The notes below the pieces were generated by a model that saw nothing but the letters and a program-made list of their open reading frames with translations, was not told the DNA's origin and made no database searches. From positions 1,929,364 to 1,993,363 of the forward strand of contig NZ_CP024866.1 of NCBI RefSeq assembly GCF_004136015.1: 64,000 nt of DNA, written 5' to 3'. The translations under genes were made by a program, and so were the position numbers. This stretch comes from Pseudomonas sp. ACM7 (GTDB taxonomy: Bacteria > Pseudomonadota > Gammaproteobacteria > Pseudomonadales > Pseudomonadaceae). Positions 63,082 to 64,000 of this stretch are shown piece after piece (the stretch's first letter is position 1; the number at the start of each line of letters is the position of its first letter).

Positions 63082-63568
63082 TTATCCACAGGCCGGTCCA
63101 CAGTTTCCGGGGGCAAGTGGAAAAGCTGTAAGCCGCTGTGCACAAGGCTTTGCGGGCAAATTGGAAATTTTTTTGCTTGACCCTGGAACGCGGGGTGTGT
63201 AGCCCATGGCATTTTGCACGATTGACCGACCATACCGACGATGGCGCCAAGCCAGCAACTACGGCCTTCAGCCGAGTCTTTCCAGAGTTTAACCACAGAC
63301 TTATCCACAGGCAGCTCCACTCCATTCCGCCCTGCTTTCGTCACCAATAAAAAGGTTGACAAAGCCCGCTCTCGGTCCCGCAAAAACGCCTGATCAAAAA
63401 ACAACCACAACTCTGAAAGCCACGGTTTCAAAGGCTTTCAGCCAGCTACTCCCACGTTATTCACAGCCAGCTCCACAGCAAACGGGGACAAGTCAAAACC
63501 GTGACAAAACAACTATTTGCAGCGGCTTTATGTCGCGCTTTGAGAGCTTGGCAAATTTGTTTTCCACA
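63082..63568. other. Gene-free region with a cluster of DnaA-box-like sites
   Basis: Between the SDR gene and the last REPIN about 675 bases hold no supported gene. I find TTATCCACA at 63082-63090 and 63301-63309, TTATTCACA at 63457-63465, TTTTCCACA at 63560-63568, TTAACCACA at 63289-63297, and TTGTGCACA on the minus strand at 63137-63145. The first four match TTWTNCACA exactly, and five of six point the same way. A second origin-like locus or a DnaA-titrating site is possible; no clear AT-rich unwinding element is seen. Confidence 0.6.
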
Positions 63569-63594
63569 ATTTGCCGAAAGCACACCACCGTCCT

Positions 63595-63683
63595 TGTGGG
63601 AGCGGGCTTGCTCGCGAATGCGGTGGCACATTCAGCATCAAAGTGACTGGAACGCCGCCTTCGCGAGCAAGCCCGCTCCCACA
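63595..63683. repeat. REPIN next to the group II intron
   Basis: TGTGGGAGCGGGCTTGCTCG and CGAGCAAGCCCGCTCCCACA pair across about 45 bases. It ends 22 bases from the inferred intron boundary. Confidence 0.9.
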
Positions 63684-63704
63684 GGGATTAGTGGTGTTTT
63701 GGAG

Positions 63705-64000
63705 ATCGAGTAGGAGGCGGCTTTACAGCCGCCGTCCTCTCACACCACCGTACGTACGGATCCGTATACGGCGGTTCAAGCTATGCGGCTAAGCCGGTTT
63801 ATCGTATCCAGTACCGAAACTAACCCAAGCTGACCCCATAGTTTCTTCGGCAGCGCCTGATTCATATGAGATGCGCCTGAGCTCCACCATGGGCCTCGGC
63901 CATTGAAGGCTGATTTGCAGGCGCGAGCTTCGCTAAGCCCCAGGCGCATCAAGTTACGTGCCCTCGTTGAGGGCCGCTTCCATTGTCGCCAGACGACGCA
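63705..64000 (-). mobile_element. Group II intron, 3' part (runs off right edge)
   Basis: On the minus strand, after the reverse-transcriptase stop, the sequence ACCGCCGTATACGG-ATCC-GTACGTACGGTGGT folds as a domain V hairpin (about 63744-63776). It is followed by a domain VI-like hairpin (GGCGGCT-GTAA-AGCCGCC, about 63715-63735) and CTACTCGAT, a typical group II intron 3' end, placing the boundary near 63705. The 5' part and most of the reverse transcriptase lie beyond the window. Confidence 0.8.
63776..64000 (-). CDS. ltrA: Group II intron reverse transcriptase/maturase, C-terminal part
   Basis: The last 74 residues of an intron-encoded protein are present, ending in a TGA at 63776-63778. 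They read WRQWKRPSTRARNLMRLGL, then CKSAFNGRGPWWSSGASHM, NQALPKKLWGQLGLVSVLD. This matches the maturase (domain X/GIIM) end of LtrA-type proteins, which bind the intron RNA and aid splicing and mobility. The stop runs straight into domain V. It reads in from the right edge, so whether the full protein is intact cannot be judged. Confidence 0.82.
   Translation of the reverse strand, partial: CVVWRQWKRPSTRARNLMRLGLSEARACKSAFNGRGPWWSSGASHMNQALPKKLWGQLGLVSVLDTINRLSRIA

Noticed and set aside
63030..63431. 133-codon minus-strand frame in the DnaA-box region
   Set aside because: No ribosome site or family features, and it spans several DnaA boxes and low-complexity stretches.

Overview
The window looks like a chromosomal segment of a fluorescens-group Pseudomonas. 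The signs are high-GC coding sequence, the split cob cluster, the urt-ure order with desT next to ureE (the order I recall from P. aeruginosa), and dense REP/REPIN palindromes of the 'GGGAGCGRGCTTGCTCGC' type. No tRNA, rRNA or CRISPR array is visible. All calls are made by reading; no searches were run.

Layout. 1-16,000 is an accessory island. It holds a partial unknown gene, a MarC-type membrane protein, and two tandem giant toxin-like genes on the minus strand. Each toxin has a GT44 (clostridial TcdA/TcdB-type) glycosyltransferase domain with an intact DXD motif, then a Cys-His-Asp region like papain-fold C58/PaToxP proteases, a glycine/alanine-rich hydrophobic pore-type segment, and a long beta-rich C-terminal half. 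The second gene is cut by a single in-frame TAG at 2549-2551. If that stop is ignored, the two genes are almost the same length (7,086 and 7,080 nt). 16,000-23,570 is a divergent cobalamin (corrin ring) cluster: cobG-cobH-cobI-cobJ on minus and cobL-cbiD-cobK on plus. It mixes aerobic enzymes with CbiD and a CbiG-CobJ fusion. 23,870-29,100 is a copper-handling cluster: two DUF2946 proteins, a PCuAC chaperone, an OprC-type TonB receptor and a PepSY membrane protein. 29,160-32,620 has a small exported Cys-containing protein and a FecCD-type ABC importer.

32,850-43,250 is the urea uptake and urease block (urtABCDE, ureD, ureA, two GNAT acetyltransferases, ureB, ureC), preceded by a sigma-54-type promoter. 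The urease accessory genes ureEFG and a HupE/UreJ permease lie 15 kb further on (58,280-60,750) behind a second sigma-54-type promoter. Between them are a soluble histidine kinase, cbpA-cbpM, a YegD-like Hsp70, an AI-2E family permease, a PsiF protein, AraC and LysR regulators, an EamA exporter, a lipase without a signal peptide, an SMR exporter, an azoreductase, an AsmA protein, a secreted protein with eight identical 14-residue repeats, and desT. The right end has an AGE-family isomerase, an SDR, a gene-free stretch with six DnaA-box-like sites, and the 3' end of a group II intron whose reverse transcriptase runs off the edge.

Seventeen palindromic REP/REPIN elements punctuate the region from 23.5 kb rightwards, several of them inside the urt-ure run. 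I see none in the toxin island or in the cob genes up to cobK. The most unusual content is the toxin pair, the in-frame stop in one copy, the repeat protein, the DnaA-box cluster and the intron fragment.
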